64,000 nucleotides of DNA from Streptomyces rubradiris (GTDB lineage: Bacteria; Actinomycetota; Actinomycetes; Streptomycetales; Streptomycetaceae): assembly GCF_016860525.1 (NCBI RefSeq), contig NZ_BNEA01000015.1, positions 2,852,001 through 2,916,000 on the forward strand, in the 5' to 3' direction. The position numbers and the translations under genes are program-made. A model generated the notes under the pieces. It searched no databases. It was not told the DNA's origin and was given only the letters and a program-made list of their open reading frames with translations. This document shows, one piece after another, positions 42,154 through 50,386 of this stretch. Within the stretch, counting starts at the first letter, position 1; each line of letters opens with the position of its first letter.

Positions 42154-43872
42154 CTACTTCACCGCGACCTGGGAGACGTCCAGGACACCGGTCCAGTCGC
42201 TGATGACGACGTTCTTGACGTCCGAGCCGTACAGGCGCTTGTACACCGGGTGGAACAGCGGCACGACGAGGGCCTTCTCGCCGATCTTCTTGTCCAGTGC
42301 GCCCCAGCGCCGGGCGGCGGCGTCAAGGTCGGTCAACTTGTTGATCGCGTCAATCTCGTCATTGACCGACTTGTCATCCAGCAGGCCCGTGTTGAAGTTC
42401 GCTCCGTCCTTGACGATCTGCCGGCCGTCGAAGATGGGCGCGAGGAAGGGGCCGCCGGACGGCCAGTCCGCGCCCCAGTGGGCGAGGAAGAGGCCCGGCT
42501 CGGACTTCACGCTGTGGATCTTGTCCTTGTAGTCGTTGTCCTCCAGGCCCTGGAGCCTGACCGTGATGCCGGCCTTCTTGAGCGCGTCCTGGACGGCGGT
42601 GGCGATCTCCGGGCTGGTCTCGAAGTCCTTGCTGTTGGAGTGGGTCAGCGTGACGGTGAGACCGTTCTTGTGACCGGCCTGCGCCAGCAGCTCCTTGGCC
42701 TTCGCCGGGTTGCCGGAGGCGCCGGCCGGGAACGGGTCGTACGGCGTGTGGCCGAAGGACTTCTGGTTCGGCAGGAAGGTGGTGGCGGGCTCGGCGAGGG
42801 CGCTGCCGCCGGCCGCGTTGACCACGGAGGAGCGGTCGACGGCGTACGCGATCGCCTGGCGCACCTTGGGGTTGTCGAACGGCTTCACCTCGGGGTTGAA
42901 GGCGAGGTAGTTGGTGTAGCCGAAGTGACCGGTGCCGACGCGGGCGGCCAGTTCCTTGTCGCCGCTGACCTTGGCGAGTTCGGCGGGGCCGAGGTTGGTG
43001 TCCGTGGTGACGGCGGCGGCGTCCGCGCCCTGGGAGGCGGACAGCCGCTGGTTGATCACCGAGGAGTCGAGCCCGGAGCGCACGTCGATGGTGTCCGGGT
43101 ACGCCTTGCGCTCGGCGTCGGTCGCCGCCGACCAGTTCGGGTTGCGCTCCAGGACGAGGTGCTCGCCGTCGTTCTCGTTCTTGACGACCTTGTAGGGGCC
43201 GGAGGAGACCGGGTGCGACTCGTACTTGGTGCCGGTGTCCTTGCTCTTGGGCACCGGGGCGAACTGCGTCTGCGTGGCGAGGTACGGGAACTCGCCCTCG
43301 GGCTTGTCCAGATGGAAGACGATGGTCCGCTCGTCGGGCGTCTCGATCGCGGCGAGGCCCTTCTTGTCCTTGTACGGCCCCTGGTAGTCGGCGGCACCGG
43401 CCAGCCAGTCCCGCAGATAGGGGGCGCCGCCGGAGAGTTCGGGGGCGAAGGAGCGCTCGATGCCGTACTTGATGTCGGCCGAGGTGATCGGCGTGCCGTC
43501 CTCGTACTTGAGGCCCTCCTTCAAGGTGTACGTCCACACGGTCGCGTCCTTGTTCGGGCGCCCGGTGTCGGTGGCGAGGTCCGGGACGACCTGCGCGCCG
43601 GCCTCGCCGTTCTCGCGGTTGCGCGTGGTGAGGGTGCGGAAGACCAGCGAGGGGACGTTTCCGCCGCCGGAGGTGTACAGGCGCGCGGGGTCGAAGTCGC
43701 TCTGCGGCTGGGAGTTCAGGATCGTGAGCGTGCCGCCCTTGTGGGGCGTGGAGTCGCCACCGGAGCCCTTGGCATCGCTGTCCTCGGGGCCGCAGGCGGC
43801 GACGCCCGCTGCCACGACCAGGCTGACGGATGCCGCTGCCACGCGGCGCGCTCTGACGGACGGTTGACGCAT
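42154..43872 (-). CDS. ABC transporter substrate-binding lipoprotein (family 5)
   Basis: The 572-aa protein has a lipoprotein signal ending in the lipobox AAGVAAC (about residue 28), then the oligopeptide-binding fold with GGTLTILNSQPQSDFDPAR and YTLKEGLKYEDGTPITSADIKYGIERSF-type core in two segments. It captures peptides or a similar ligand outside the membrane for the DppBC permeases. ATG 43872. First gene of the operon; six 11-bp repeats lie 45-110 nt upstream and probably control it. Confidence 0.93.
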   Translation of the reverse strand: MRQPSVRARRVAAASVSLVVAAGVAACGPEDSDAKGSGGDSTPHKGGTLTILNSQPQSDFDPARLYTSGGGNVPSLVFRTLTTRNRENGEAGAQVVPDLATDTGRPNKDATVWTYTLKEGLKYEDGTPITSADIKYGIERSFAPELSGGAPYLRDWLAGAADYQGPYKDKKGLAAIETPDERTIVFHLDKPEGEFPYLATQTQFAPVPKSKDTGTKYESHPVSSGPYKVVKNENDGEHLVLERNPNWSAATDAERKAYPDTIDVRSGLDSSVINQRLSASQGADAAAVTTDTNLGPAELAKVSGDKELAARVGTGHFGYTNYLAFNPEVKPFDNPKVRQAIAYAVDRSSVVNAAGGSALAEPATTFLPNQKSFGHTPYDPFPAGASGNPAKAKELLAQAGHKNGLTVTLTHSNSKDFETSPEIATAVQDALKKAGITVRLQGLEDNDYKDKIHSVKSEPGLFLAHWGADWPSGGPFLAPIFDGRQIVKDGANFNTGLLDDKSVNDEIDAINKLTDLDAAARRWGALDKKIGEKALVVPLFHPVYKRLYGSDVKNVVISDWTGVLDVSQVAVK

Positions 43873-43915
43873 CGGAATGACGACCTCTCGGGATGACGAG
43901 TCGGAACCGAGTCGA

Positions 43916-43982
43916 GTTGATCCGGGGTTGATCCGGGGTTGATCGAGAGTCGATCAGGAGTTGATCAAGGGTTGATCGACGT
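43916..43982. repeat. six 11-bp GTTGATC repeats upstream of the ABC operon
   Basis: TTGATC (or TCGATC) begins at 43917, 43928, 43939, 43950, 43961 and 43972: exactly 11 bp apart, one helical turn. The spacers vary (CCGGG, CGAGA, CAGGA, CAAGG), so the core is kept while the rest drifts. It lies in the 5' region of the substrate-binding gene, on one face of the helix, as for a cooperatively binding regulator. The rest of the 430-bp gap up to 44302 holds no gene I can support. Confidence 0.85.
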
Positions 43983-44271
43983 TTTCTCGGCGGGCGGATC
44001 GAGGATTCTCTCGACACGTGAGACATGTGGACGAGGAGTGAGACGACTGCGGACAGACGTCGGCCCCGGCGTCGGGTCGTCGAAAAATCCGTGACACGGT
44101 CACGGAGAGAAAAGGTGAACAGTGGCGACGCGGACGCCGGGAGGCGGCGTCAGCGACAGTGGATGTCGGCCACGCAGAGTGCGGTCACGCCGATGAGCGC
44201 CAGCTCGATGGCGGCGCTCGCAGGGGCGGCATGACTGGACCACATGCGCAGCAATATGGATGACCGTACGG

Positions 44272-44294
44272 GCTTATGTCAATGTGACATAAGC
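44272..44294. terminator. AT-rich 10-bp inverted repeat after the DUF3152 gene
   Basis: GCTTATGTCA (44272-44281) pairs with TGACATAAGC (44285-44294), loop ATG, 8 nt beyond the DUF3152 stop. Position suggests a terminator; the low GC and symmetry would also suit an operator. Confidence 0.45.
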
Positions 44295-44302
44295 GCCGCC
44301 TG

Positions 44303-46012
44303 TCAACTCCCCGGGTACGGCCAGGCGTTGGCCCGGCAGTGGATCCCGTCGTGGTCCAGGAACTTGGTCTGCTGCTGCATCACCGGCGCCAGTTCGCCGT
44401 CCTTCTGGCAGGTGACGTGTCCGTGGCCGAGCCGGTGGCCGACCTCATGGTTGATCAACATCTGCCGGTACGCATGGATCCGGTCGCCGTATGTCGTGCT
44501 TCCTTGAGCCCACCGGTACGCATTGATCATGACGCGTTCGGTAGCGGCCGAGTCGCAGGAAACGTTGTCCTCGGTCGTGTCCAGGCCCGACTTGGCGCAC
44601 CACTGGGCGGTGGTGCCGGGGCTGGCCAGCGTGATCACGAAGTCGGGCGTGCCGGAGGAGATGCGCTCGAAGGTGCGGGCACCGCCGTGGGCCCAGCTGC
44701 GCTGGTCGTTGAGCGTCTTCTGCACGGCCTCGGCGAACAGCGCGCCGTCCAGTCCCAGCCCTTGCTCGACGTCGACGCGGTAGCGGTACTTCCGCCCGGT
44801 GCCGGGCGCCTTGTCGAACCCTGGCACGACGTCGAACTTCCCCGGTCCGCTCAGCGTGGCGCCGAGCGGATACGTACGGCTCATCTTCTGGTCGTACGTC
44901 AGGGGCGCCGCGCTGGGCACGGCGGAGGGCGCCGAGTCGCCGGAGGTCCGGGTGTCGTGGGCGTGGCCGGTGGCGGACTGCGACCGTACGCCGTCGTCGT
45001 CCCGCGCCTTGGTCACCTGGCCGGCGACCATCACCGCGAGCACGGTGGTGACGGCGGCCGCCGCGATGCCGGTGAAGGTCCGCCCCTTGCCGCCGGCTCG
45101 CGGTCCGGGCACGCCGGTACCGGGCGCCCGCGGCGCCTCGGCCGGCTGTCCGGTCGTACGGGGCGCGGGGTCGTCGCCGGGGCCCTTGCCGGTACCGGTG
45201 CCTTGACCAGTACCGGTGCCGTTGCCGGACGCGGAACCGCCGGCGCCCTTGGGCCCGGCACCGCGCTGACCTGCACGCTGACCGTCGCCGCCGCCGTCGA
45301 AAGCCTCAAGGTACTCCTGGCGGGGCCCCTGCCCGGAGCCGCGCCGCGCATCGGCCGCCGGCTCCGCCCGCCGCTGCCGCGGCAGCGTCACACCGGACCC
45401 GCCGCCACCGGCCGGACGGCCGCCCAACTCACCCCAGCCGCCCCCGGCTTCCCGCTGCTCCGGATGCCCGCCCCGCGCGGAACCGTCCTCGGGAAAACGC
45501 GGCACACCGCGCGTGGGGGTGCCGTCGACGGTCCCGGACGCGCCGTGCACGGGAGCGGCACCGTGACCACCACCCACACCGGACGCGGAAGCACCACCGG
45601 TGCCCCCGCTCACGCCGTACGCAGGGGCACCGGCGGGGAACCCGGGTGTGCCCTGCGCCCGCGAACCGGCGGGGAACCCGGACGTGCCCTGCGCGCGACC
45701 ACCCTCGGGCTGCTGAGGCCCGCCGGGTGCCCAGGCCGCGCCAGCAACCCCGGGCCGGCCCTGCGCGGAGCCGTCACCAGGGAACCCGGGCGCGCCCTGG
45801 GCCCCGGCGCCCTCCGGGAGCCTCCGCGCGCCCCTGGCCGGAGTGCCGTCGGCCGGCCCTTGGGCCCCCGGTCCGGGCATGCCGTCGGCCGGTGCCCCGG
45901 GGACGGGTTGCTGCCGGCCGTCGGCGCGGTTGCCGTGTCTGCCGGTGCGTTCCGGTGTTATGTCCGTCGTCTCGGTCCTGGGGGCCGGTCCGCGGCGGCT
46001 GTGGCGTCCCAC
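44303..46012 (-). CDS. DUF3152 protein, putative membrane-anchored zinc protease
   Basis: The 569-aa protein has three parts: a Gly/Ala/Pro-rich low-complexity cytoplasmic stretch (to about residue 300), one membrane helix (FTGIAAAAVTTVLAVMVAG), and an external DUF3152 domain of about 200 residues. The domain ends with HEVGHRLGHGHVTC, a metzincin-like HExxHxxxH zinc site (His, Glu, His, His). The catalytic function is inferred. GTG 46012 has AAGGAG about 11 nt upstream, inside the end of the preceding gene region. In an operon with the alpha/beta hydrolase, 8 nt apart. Confidence 0.85.
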   Translation of the reverse strand: MGRHSRRGPAPRTETTDITPERTGRHGNRADGRQQPVPGAPADGMPGPGAQGPADGTPARGARRLPEGAGAQGAPGFPGDGSAQGRPGVAGAAWAPGGPQQPEGGRAQGTSGFPAGSRAQGTPGFPAGAPAYGVSGGTGGASASGVGGGHGAAPVHGASGTVDGTPTRGVPRFPEDGSARGGHPEQREAGGGWGELGGRPAGGGGSGVTLPRQRRAEPAADARRGSGQGPRQEYLEAFDGGGDGQRAGQRGAGPKGAGGSASGNGTGTGQGTGTGKGPGDDPAPRTTGQPAEAPRAPGTGVPGPRAGGKGRTFTGIAAAAVTTVLAVMVAGQVTKARDDDGVRSQSATGHAHDTRTSGDSAPSAVPSAAPLTYDQKMSRTYPLGATLSGPGKFDVVPGFDKAPGTGRKYRYRVDVEQGLGLDGALFAEAVQKTLNDQRSWAHGGARTFERISSGTPDFVITLASPGTTAQWCAKSGLDTTEDNVSCDSAATERVMINAYRWAQGSTTYGDRIHAYRQMLINHEVGHRLGHGHVTCQKDGELAPVMQQQTKFLDHDGIHCRANAWPYPGS

Positions 46013-46020
46013 CCTGGCCC

Positions 46021-47007
46021 TCAGCTCCTTGCGTCCGGGGCGGTGCCGTCGGCGTCGGCCGGCTGCGCGAGCAGCTCACGGAACGCGCCGGCGACCACGT
46101 CGGGGTACTCCATCATCGCCACGTGCCCGGCGTCCGGCAGGGTCACCAGCCGGGAGCGGCGGAAGGCGCGGGCGGCCTTGGCGGCCATGCGGAAGCCGAC
46201 GAGCTGGTCCCGGCCGCCGTAGACCAGCAGGGTGGGAGCCAGCACCCGTTCGGCCTGGCGCCACAGCCCGTGCTGTCCGCCGAGCGTGTAGGCGTTGACG
46301 ATGCCGCGCGCCGAGCGGGCCATCGCGTCCCAGAAGTACGGCAGTCGCAGCCGCCGCTCCAGTTCCTCCACGGCCAGCTGGAACGCCTCCGGCGTCACCC
46401 GGCCGGGGTCGCCGTAGCACAGCCCCATGACCCCGCGGACCCGCTGCTCGGCGGTCCACTCCTTGGTGAGCCGGGTGAACAGGGCGGCGATCCCGGGCAC
46501 GCCGAGCAGCCCGGTCGGCACCGCCGTGCGCTGGATGCGCAGCTCCGGCAGGGCGGGCGAGACGAGCGTGAGCGTGCGGACGAGGTCGGGGCGCACGGCG
46601 GCCACGCGCGTGGCGACCGCGCCGCCGAGCGAGTTGCCGAAGAGGTGCACCGGGCCGCGGCCGACGGCGTCGAGATAACGGATGACCGCGCGCGCGTGTC
46701 CGGTGACGGAGTAGTCGCCGTCGTCCGGGGGCGGGGAGTCGCCGAAGCCGGGCAGGTCGACGGCCTCGCTGTCCACGGCGTCGGCCAGCTCGGCCATCAG
46801 TGACGACCAGTTCTGCGAGGAACCGCCGAGTCCGTGGACGTAGAGCGCGGGCGGCAGGCCCTCGCGCGCGGGTCGGCGGGAACGGATCGTCAGCGTGACG
46901 CCGGGCAGGCCCACGGACCGCAGTCGCTCGCCCTCACCGACCCGGACGGGCGCCACTCGGGGAAGAACACTGGCGGCCGGCACGGACGGCGACTCGGTCG
47001 AAGACAT
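46021..47007 (-). CDS. alpha/beta hydrolase
   Basis: The 328-aa protein has the oxyanion region YVHGLGGSSQNW, nucleophile GNSLGGAVATR (Ser about 122), an acid in YGGRDQLVGF and a His in PDAGHVAMMEYP, so the triad is complete. No signal peptide. Substrate unknown; the MhpC/epoxide-hydrolase-like group is the closest by eye. The start ATG 47007 is preceded, 6 nt away, by TAACAT (minus strand, 47019-47014), a fitting -10 box, so the mRNA is probably leaderless. Confidence 0.85.
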   Translation of the reverse strand: MSSTESPSVPAASVLPRVAPVRVGEGERLRSVGLPGVTLTIRSRRPAREGLPPALYVHGLGGSSQNWSSLMAELADAVDSEAVDLPGFGDSPPPDDGDYSVTGHARAVIRYLDAVGRGPVHLFGNSLGGAVATRVAAVRPDLVRTLTLVSPALPELRIQRTAVPTGLLGVPGIAALFTRLTKEWTAEQRVRGVMGLCYGDPGRVTPEAFQLAVEELERRLRLPYFWDAMARSARGIVNAYTLGGQHGLWRQAERVLAPTLLVYGGRDQLVGFRMAAKAARAFRRSRLVTLPDAGHVAMMEYPDVVAGAFRELLAQPADADGTAPDARS

Positions 47008-47204
47008 GCGGCAATGTTACGAGGTGATCACGTCCGGATTCATGTGTTCGCCATCACAGAGTAAACAGGATTCGGACGGAGACCCGGACAGCGGACGGGC
47101 CTGACGGCATGGCGTACGGATCAGCAGTCTCCTAGGCTCGTACAGAGGGCACCCGCGTGTGGCCCCTGCTGTTTCCAGGGACGTTCGTAGGAAGGGAGCC
47201 CACC

Positions 47205-47438
47205 ATGGCCTATGACCCCACAGAGCCCGACGCTTTCGAGGACATCGAGGAGCTGGACGCCGGAGCGGCCGCGGAGTTCGGCGTCGAGGCGCCCGAAGGG
47301 GACGCCGCCGAACAGCACGCGGACATCGCGCCGGACCGCGACGACCCGCTGACCGGTCTGGACCCCGCCCATGGGAGCGAGGCCGATCTCATGGAGCAGG
47401 CGCGCGTCGTCGCGCTCGACGAGGACGACTACCGCTGA
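47205..47438 (+). CDS. small acidic conserved protein (77 aa)
   Basis: The protein starts MAYDPTEPDAFEDIEELDAG and is rich in Asp, Glu and Ala, ending ALDEDDYR. GAAGGGAG lies 8-15 nt before ATG 47205, and TAGGCT about 55 nt upstream is a likely -10 box. It looks like a conserved actinobacterial hypothetical; no domain is recognised. Confidence 0.65.
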   Translation: MAYDPTEPDAFEDIEELDAGAAAEFGVEAPEGDAAEQHADIAPDRDDPLTGLDPAHGSEADLMEQARVVALDEDDYR

Positions 47439-47594
47439 CCTCGCGGGACTCCCGCCGACCGCCTCGGGGCGCCGCACGGCTTTCGCCGTCGTCCGGTACG
47501 TGAAATTCTGCGCTCGCACCGCGCACACCACGGTTACCGAAAAGTACGATGGCCGCGCGGCCGAGACCGCATGTGGACGACTTTGGGAGGCGGC

Positions 47595-48236
47595 GTGACA
47601 GCCATCGAGCAAACTGAGGCGGCACGCCCGCGCGGCACCCGTCTGCCGCGCCGAGCCCGGCGGAACCAGCTGCTGGGCGCCGCCCAGGAGGTTTTCGTCG
47701 CGCAGGGCTACCACGCGGCGGCGATGGACGACATCGCCGAGCGGGCCGGGGTGAGCAAGCCGGTGCTCTACCAGCACTTCCCCGGCAAGCTCGACCTCTA
47801 CCTCGCGCTGCTGGACCAGCACTGCGAGTCGCTGATCCAGTCCGTGCGCGGCGCGCTGGCGTCGACCACCGACAACAAGCAGCGCGTCCGGGCGACCATG
47901 GACGCCTACTTCGCCTATGTGGAGGACGACGGCGGGGCCTTCCGGCTGGTCTTCGAGTCCGACCTGACCAACGAGCCCGCGGTGCGCGAGCGCGTGGACA
48001 AGGTCACCAACGAGTGCGCCGAGGCCATCTGCGACGTGATCGCCGAGGACACCGGCCTGTCACGCGCGGAGTCGATGCTGCTCGCCTCCGGCCTCGGCGG
48101 GCTCGCCCAGGTGGTCGCCCGCTCCTGGCTGCACAGCGACCGCAGCGTCCCACGCGACCAGGCGGTGCAGCTGCTGGCCTCGCTGGCCTGGCGGGGCATC
48201 GCCGGCTTCCCGCTGCACGGCACCGAGCACCACTGA
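47595..48236 (+). CDS. TetR/AcrR family transcriptional regulator
   Basis: The 213-aa protein has the TetR helix-turn-helix at about residues 17-65: RRNQLLGAAQEVFVAQGYHAAA, then DDIAERAGVSKPVLYQHFPGKLDLYLALL in two adjacent segments. The C-terminal ligand domain is of the type seen with DUF3107-linked regulators. GTG 47595 has GGGAGG 4-9 nt upstream. Ligand and targets are unknown; it may control its own divergent or downstream neighbours. Confidence 0.92.
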   Translation: MTAIEQTEAARPRGTRLPRRARRNQLLGAAQEVFVAQGYHAAAMDDIAERAGVSKPVLYQHFPGKLDLYLALLDQHCESLIQSVRGALASTTDNKQRVRATMDAYFAYVEDDGGAFRLVFESDLTNEPAVRERVDKVTNECAEAICDVIAEDTGLSRAESMLLASGLGGLAQVVARSWLHSDRSVPRDQAVQLLASLAWRGIAGFPLHGTEHH

Positions 48237-48413
48237 GGACACCCCTCGCGGGGCCCTTCACGGGTCCTTCCGGGTCCGGTCCCGGTTTGTTCCCGCCCGG
48301 TGTTCGCTCCTGGCGTTCCGTCCCGCGGCGTACGGCTCCCCTCACCGGGCTAATGTGTGCTGGGTACGGCGCGGTTGATCGCGCACATCACTGACCGTCG
48401 GAGGGACATAGCC

Positions 48414-48641
48414 GTGGAGGTCAAGATCGGCGTGCAGCACGCGCCCCGCGAGATCGTTCTGGAGAGCGGTCAGAGCGTCGAGGAAGTCGAGGGCATCGTG
48501 GCCGAGGCGCTGGCCGGCAAGACGGGGCTGCTCAGCCTCCAGGACGAGAATGGCCGCAAGGTCCTGGTACCGACGGACCGGCTGGCGTACGTGGAGATCG
48601 GCGAGCCGACCGTGCGCAAGGTGGGTTTCGGCGCGCTCTGA
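48414..48641 (+). CDS. DUF3107 family small protein
   Basis: The 75-aa protein starts (M)EVKIGVQHAPREIVLESGQS and has the DUF3107 core GRKVLVPTDRLAYVEIG. The family is almost restricted to actinobacteria, often next to a TetR regulator, and has no assigned function. GTG 48414 has GGAGGGA about 8 nt upstream. A hairpin at 48737-48768 ends the transcript. Confidence 0.88.
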   Translation: MEVKIGVQHAPREIVLESGQSVEEVEGIVAEALAGKTGLLSLQDENGRKVLVPTDRLAYVEIGEPTVRKVGFGAL

Positions 48642-48736
48642 ACGGAAAGCTTCGCGCTCGCAGCCGACGAACTCGAAGCCGACGAATCCGCCGGATTCCG
48701 AGCGGTGAGCGTCGCGCTTGGAGCCGGAGTCGTCGA

Positions 48737-48768
48737 AAGGGCCCGGCGGCCGTTGCCGCCGGGCCCTT
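48737..48768 (+). terminator. 14-bp hairpin after the DUF3107 gene
   Basis: AAGGGCCCGGCGGC (48737-48750) pairs with GCCGCCGGGCCCTT (48755-48768), loop CGTT. Confidence 0.85.
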
Positions 48769-48913
48769 CGCATGGTCCGCCCGCGCGTGCGCACCCGCGT
48801 CCGTACACACATACGGAGCACAACCTCTCCACAGCCGATGATTGCAATCCGCAGGTCACGGGTATGACGGGCTACGACCGTCGAGCCGGACCGGCCGTGG
48901 GAGGGACCCCTAC

Positions 48914-49183
48914 ATGATCTTGGAAGTGCTCGGCTCCGCCGTGCTCGGTCTGATCCTCTCCTGGGCGGGGGCGCACCGGCTCGCCCACCGGCTGCCGGCC
49001 CGCCCCCTGGTGTACTCGACGGGGGTCGCCGGAGCCCTGTTCGGCGACTTCGTCACCCGTACCGCCCTGGGGCCCGGCACCGCTCTGCTCAGCCTGCTGG
49101 GTGCCGCGGTCATCTCGGTGGCGTCGCTGTCCCTGCTGCTGCGCCCGGCGGGCCGCCTGCGCCGGCGATCGGCACCGGCCTGA
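48914..49183 (+). CDS. small membrane protein (89 aa), unknown
   Basis: Two hydrophobic stretches, EVLGSAVLGLILSWAGA near the start and ALLSLLGAAVISVASLSLLL near the end, flank a central loop, and the C-terminus is basic (RLRRRSAPA). GGGAGGGA lies about 9 nt before ATG 48914. Likely an integral membrane hypothetical; no family is recognised. Confidence 0.55.
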   Translation: MILEVLGSAVLGLILSWAGAHRLAHRLPARPLVYSTGVAGALFGDFVTRTALGPGTALLSLLGAAVISVASLSLLLRPAGRLRRRSAPA

Positions 49184-49258
49184 GGGGCCCGGCACATCGG
49201 ACCCCGGCACCCCGGAGCCCGGGCCACGGGCCCAGGGCCGTACCAGGGCTCGCACGGC

Positions 49259-50005
49259 TCAGGCGGCGAGGCCCAGCGCGGCCATCCGCTTGGTGTGCGC
49301 CTCGGTGATCCGCGAGAACATCCTGCCGACCTCGGCGAGGTCGAAGCCGTCGGCCACACCCCCCACGAGCATCGTGGACAGCGCGTCCCGCTCGGCCACC
49401 ACCCGCTGCGACTGCGACAGCGCCTCGCCCATCAGCCGCCGCGCCCACAGCGCCAGCCGGCCGCCCACCCGCGGATCGGCGTCGATGGCGGCCCGCACCT
49501 TCTCCACCGCGAAGCCGGCGTGCCCGGTGTCGTCCAGCACGGCGAGCACCAGCTCCCGCGTGTCGGAGTCGAGGCGCGCGGCGACCTCCCGGTAGAAGTC
49601 GCTGGCGATCGAGTCGCCGACGTAGGCCTTGACCAGGCCCTCCAGCCAGTCCGAGGGCGCGGTCTGCCGGTGGAAGCCGTCGAGCGCGGCCACGAAGGGG
49701 TCCATGGCGGCCGTCGGCTCCTCGCCGATCCCGGTCAGCCGGTCCCGCAGCCGCTCGAAGTGGTGGAACTCGGCCGAGGCCATCTTCGCCAGCTCCGCCT
49801 TGTCCGCGAGGGTCGGCGCCAGCTTGGCGTCCTCCGCGAGCCGCTCGAACGCCGCCAGCTCTCCGTAGGCGAGCGCGCCGAGCAGGTCCACGACGGCGGC
49901 GCGGTACTGCGGGTCGGCGGACGCCTGCGCCCAGTCCTGGGCGGCGACACCGGTGGGACCGGACGGTGCGGCGGACGCGTTCTCAGGCTTGTCAGAGCTA
50001 GTCAT
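49259..50005 (-). CDS. ferritin-like fold protein (MiaE-like)
   Basis: The 248-aa, mostly helical protein has the four-helix di-iron look: ELAAFERLAEDA with Glu, ASAEFHHFERLRDRL with Glu-x2-His, a third helix with EGLVKAYVGDSIASDFYREV, and LVLAVLDDTGHAGFAVE. It resembles the ferritin-like protein of actinobacteria related to tRNA hydroxylase MiaE; substrate not known. The ATG at 50005 follows TATTGT (minus strand) by 7 nt, a leaderless layout. A longer in-frame start at 50089 is possible. It is divergent from the RNA helicase gene. Confidence 0.78.
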   Translation of the reverse strand: MTSSDKPENASAAPSGPTGVAAQDWAQASADPQYRAAVVDLLGALAYGELAAFERLAEDAKLAPTLADKAELAKMASAEFHHFERLRDRLTGIGEEPTAAMDPFVAALDGFHRQTAPSDWLEGLVKAYVGDSIASDFYREVAARLDSDTRELVLAVLDDTGHAGFAVEKVRAAIDADPRVGGRLALWARRLMGEALSQSQRVVAERDALSTMLVGGVADGFDLAEVGRMFSRITEAHTKRMAALGLAA

Positions 50006-50386
50006 GAGGCGCACAATAGCCCGCTCGGCAGCTCGCTCAAGCCCTCGGCCGATCACCGCGAAACCCCGGCCGATCAGTGTGACCACCACTACGTGACCGA
50101 ATCGGCCATCGCATGTGCGCCGATCCGGGGTATGGTGGTAATGCGCCTGCTGAGTGCGTCGACGGTGTTCGACGTGTCCCGACAGGCCGCACGCATGAGG
50201 ATGCCCGGTCGGTGGCCCGATCGGCTCCGACCCGACAGCTCTCCACGACCGTACGGCTCAGACCGTACGACAACGGGAGAGACCCTCAGCGGTACGAGCG
50301 CTAGAGCGTCGGCAGAGGTCCCGTGTCTTACGGCTTGCCCGAGTGGTTCGTCCGTACGGCAGCCGACGTCCCCGGCACGGTCAGAC
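50006..50386. promoter_or_regulatory. divergent region and long leader of the DEAD-box helicase gene
   Basis: The 380 bp contain the ferritin-like gene's promoter (TATTGT, 50018-50013), a TATGGT/TAATGC candidate -10 pair near 50132-50145 for the helicase, and then about 240 nt of untranslated leader with a CGTACGG/CCGTACG hairpin (50250-50269). Long leaders are common in cold-induced RNA helicase mRNAs. No protein frame here is convincing. Confidence 0.45.

Noticed and set aside
49295..50386. In-frame extension of the helicase to 1355 residues
   Set aside because: The extension is antisense to the ferritin-like gene and has no conserved residues; the helicase family starts at TTTFRDLGI.
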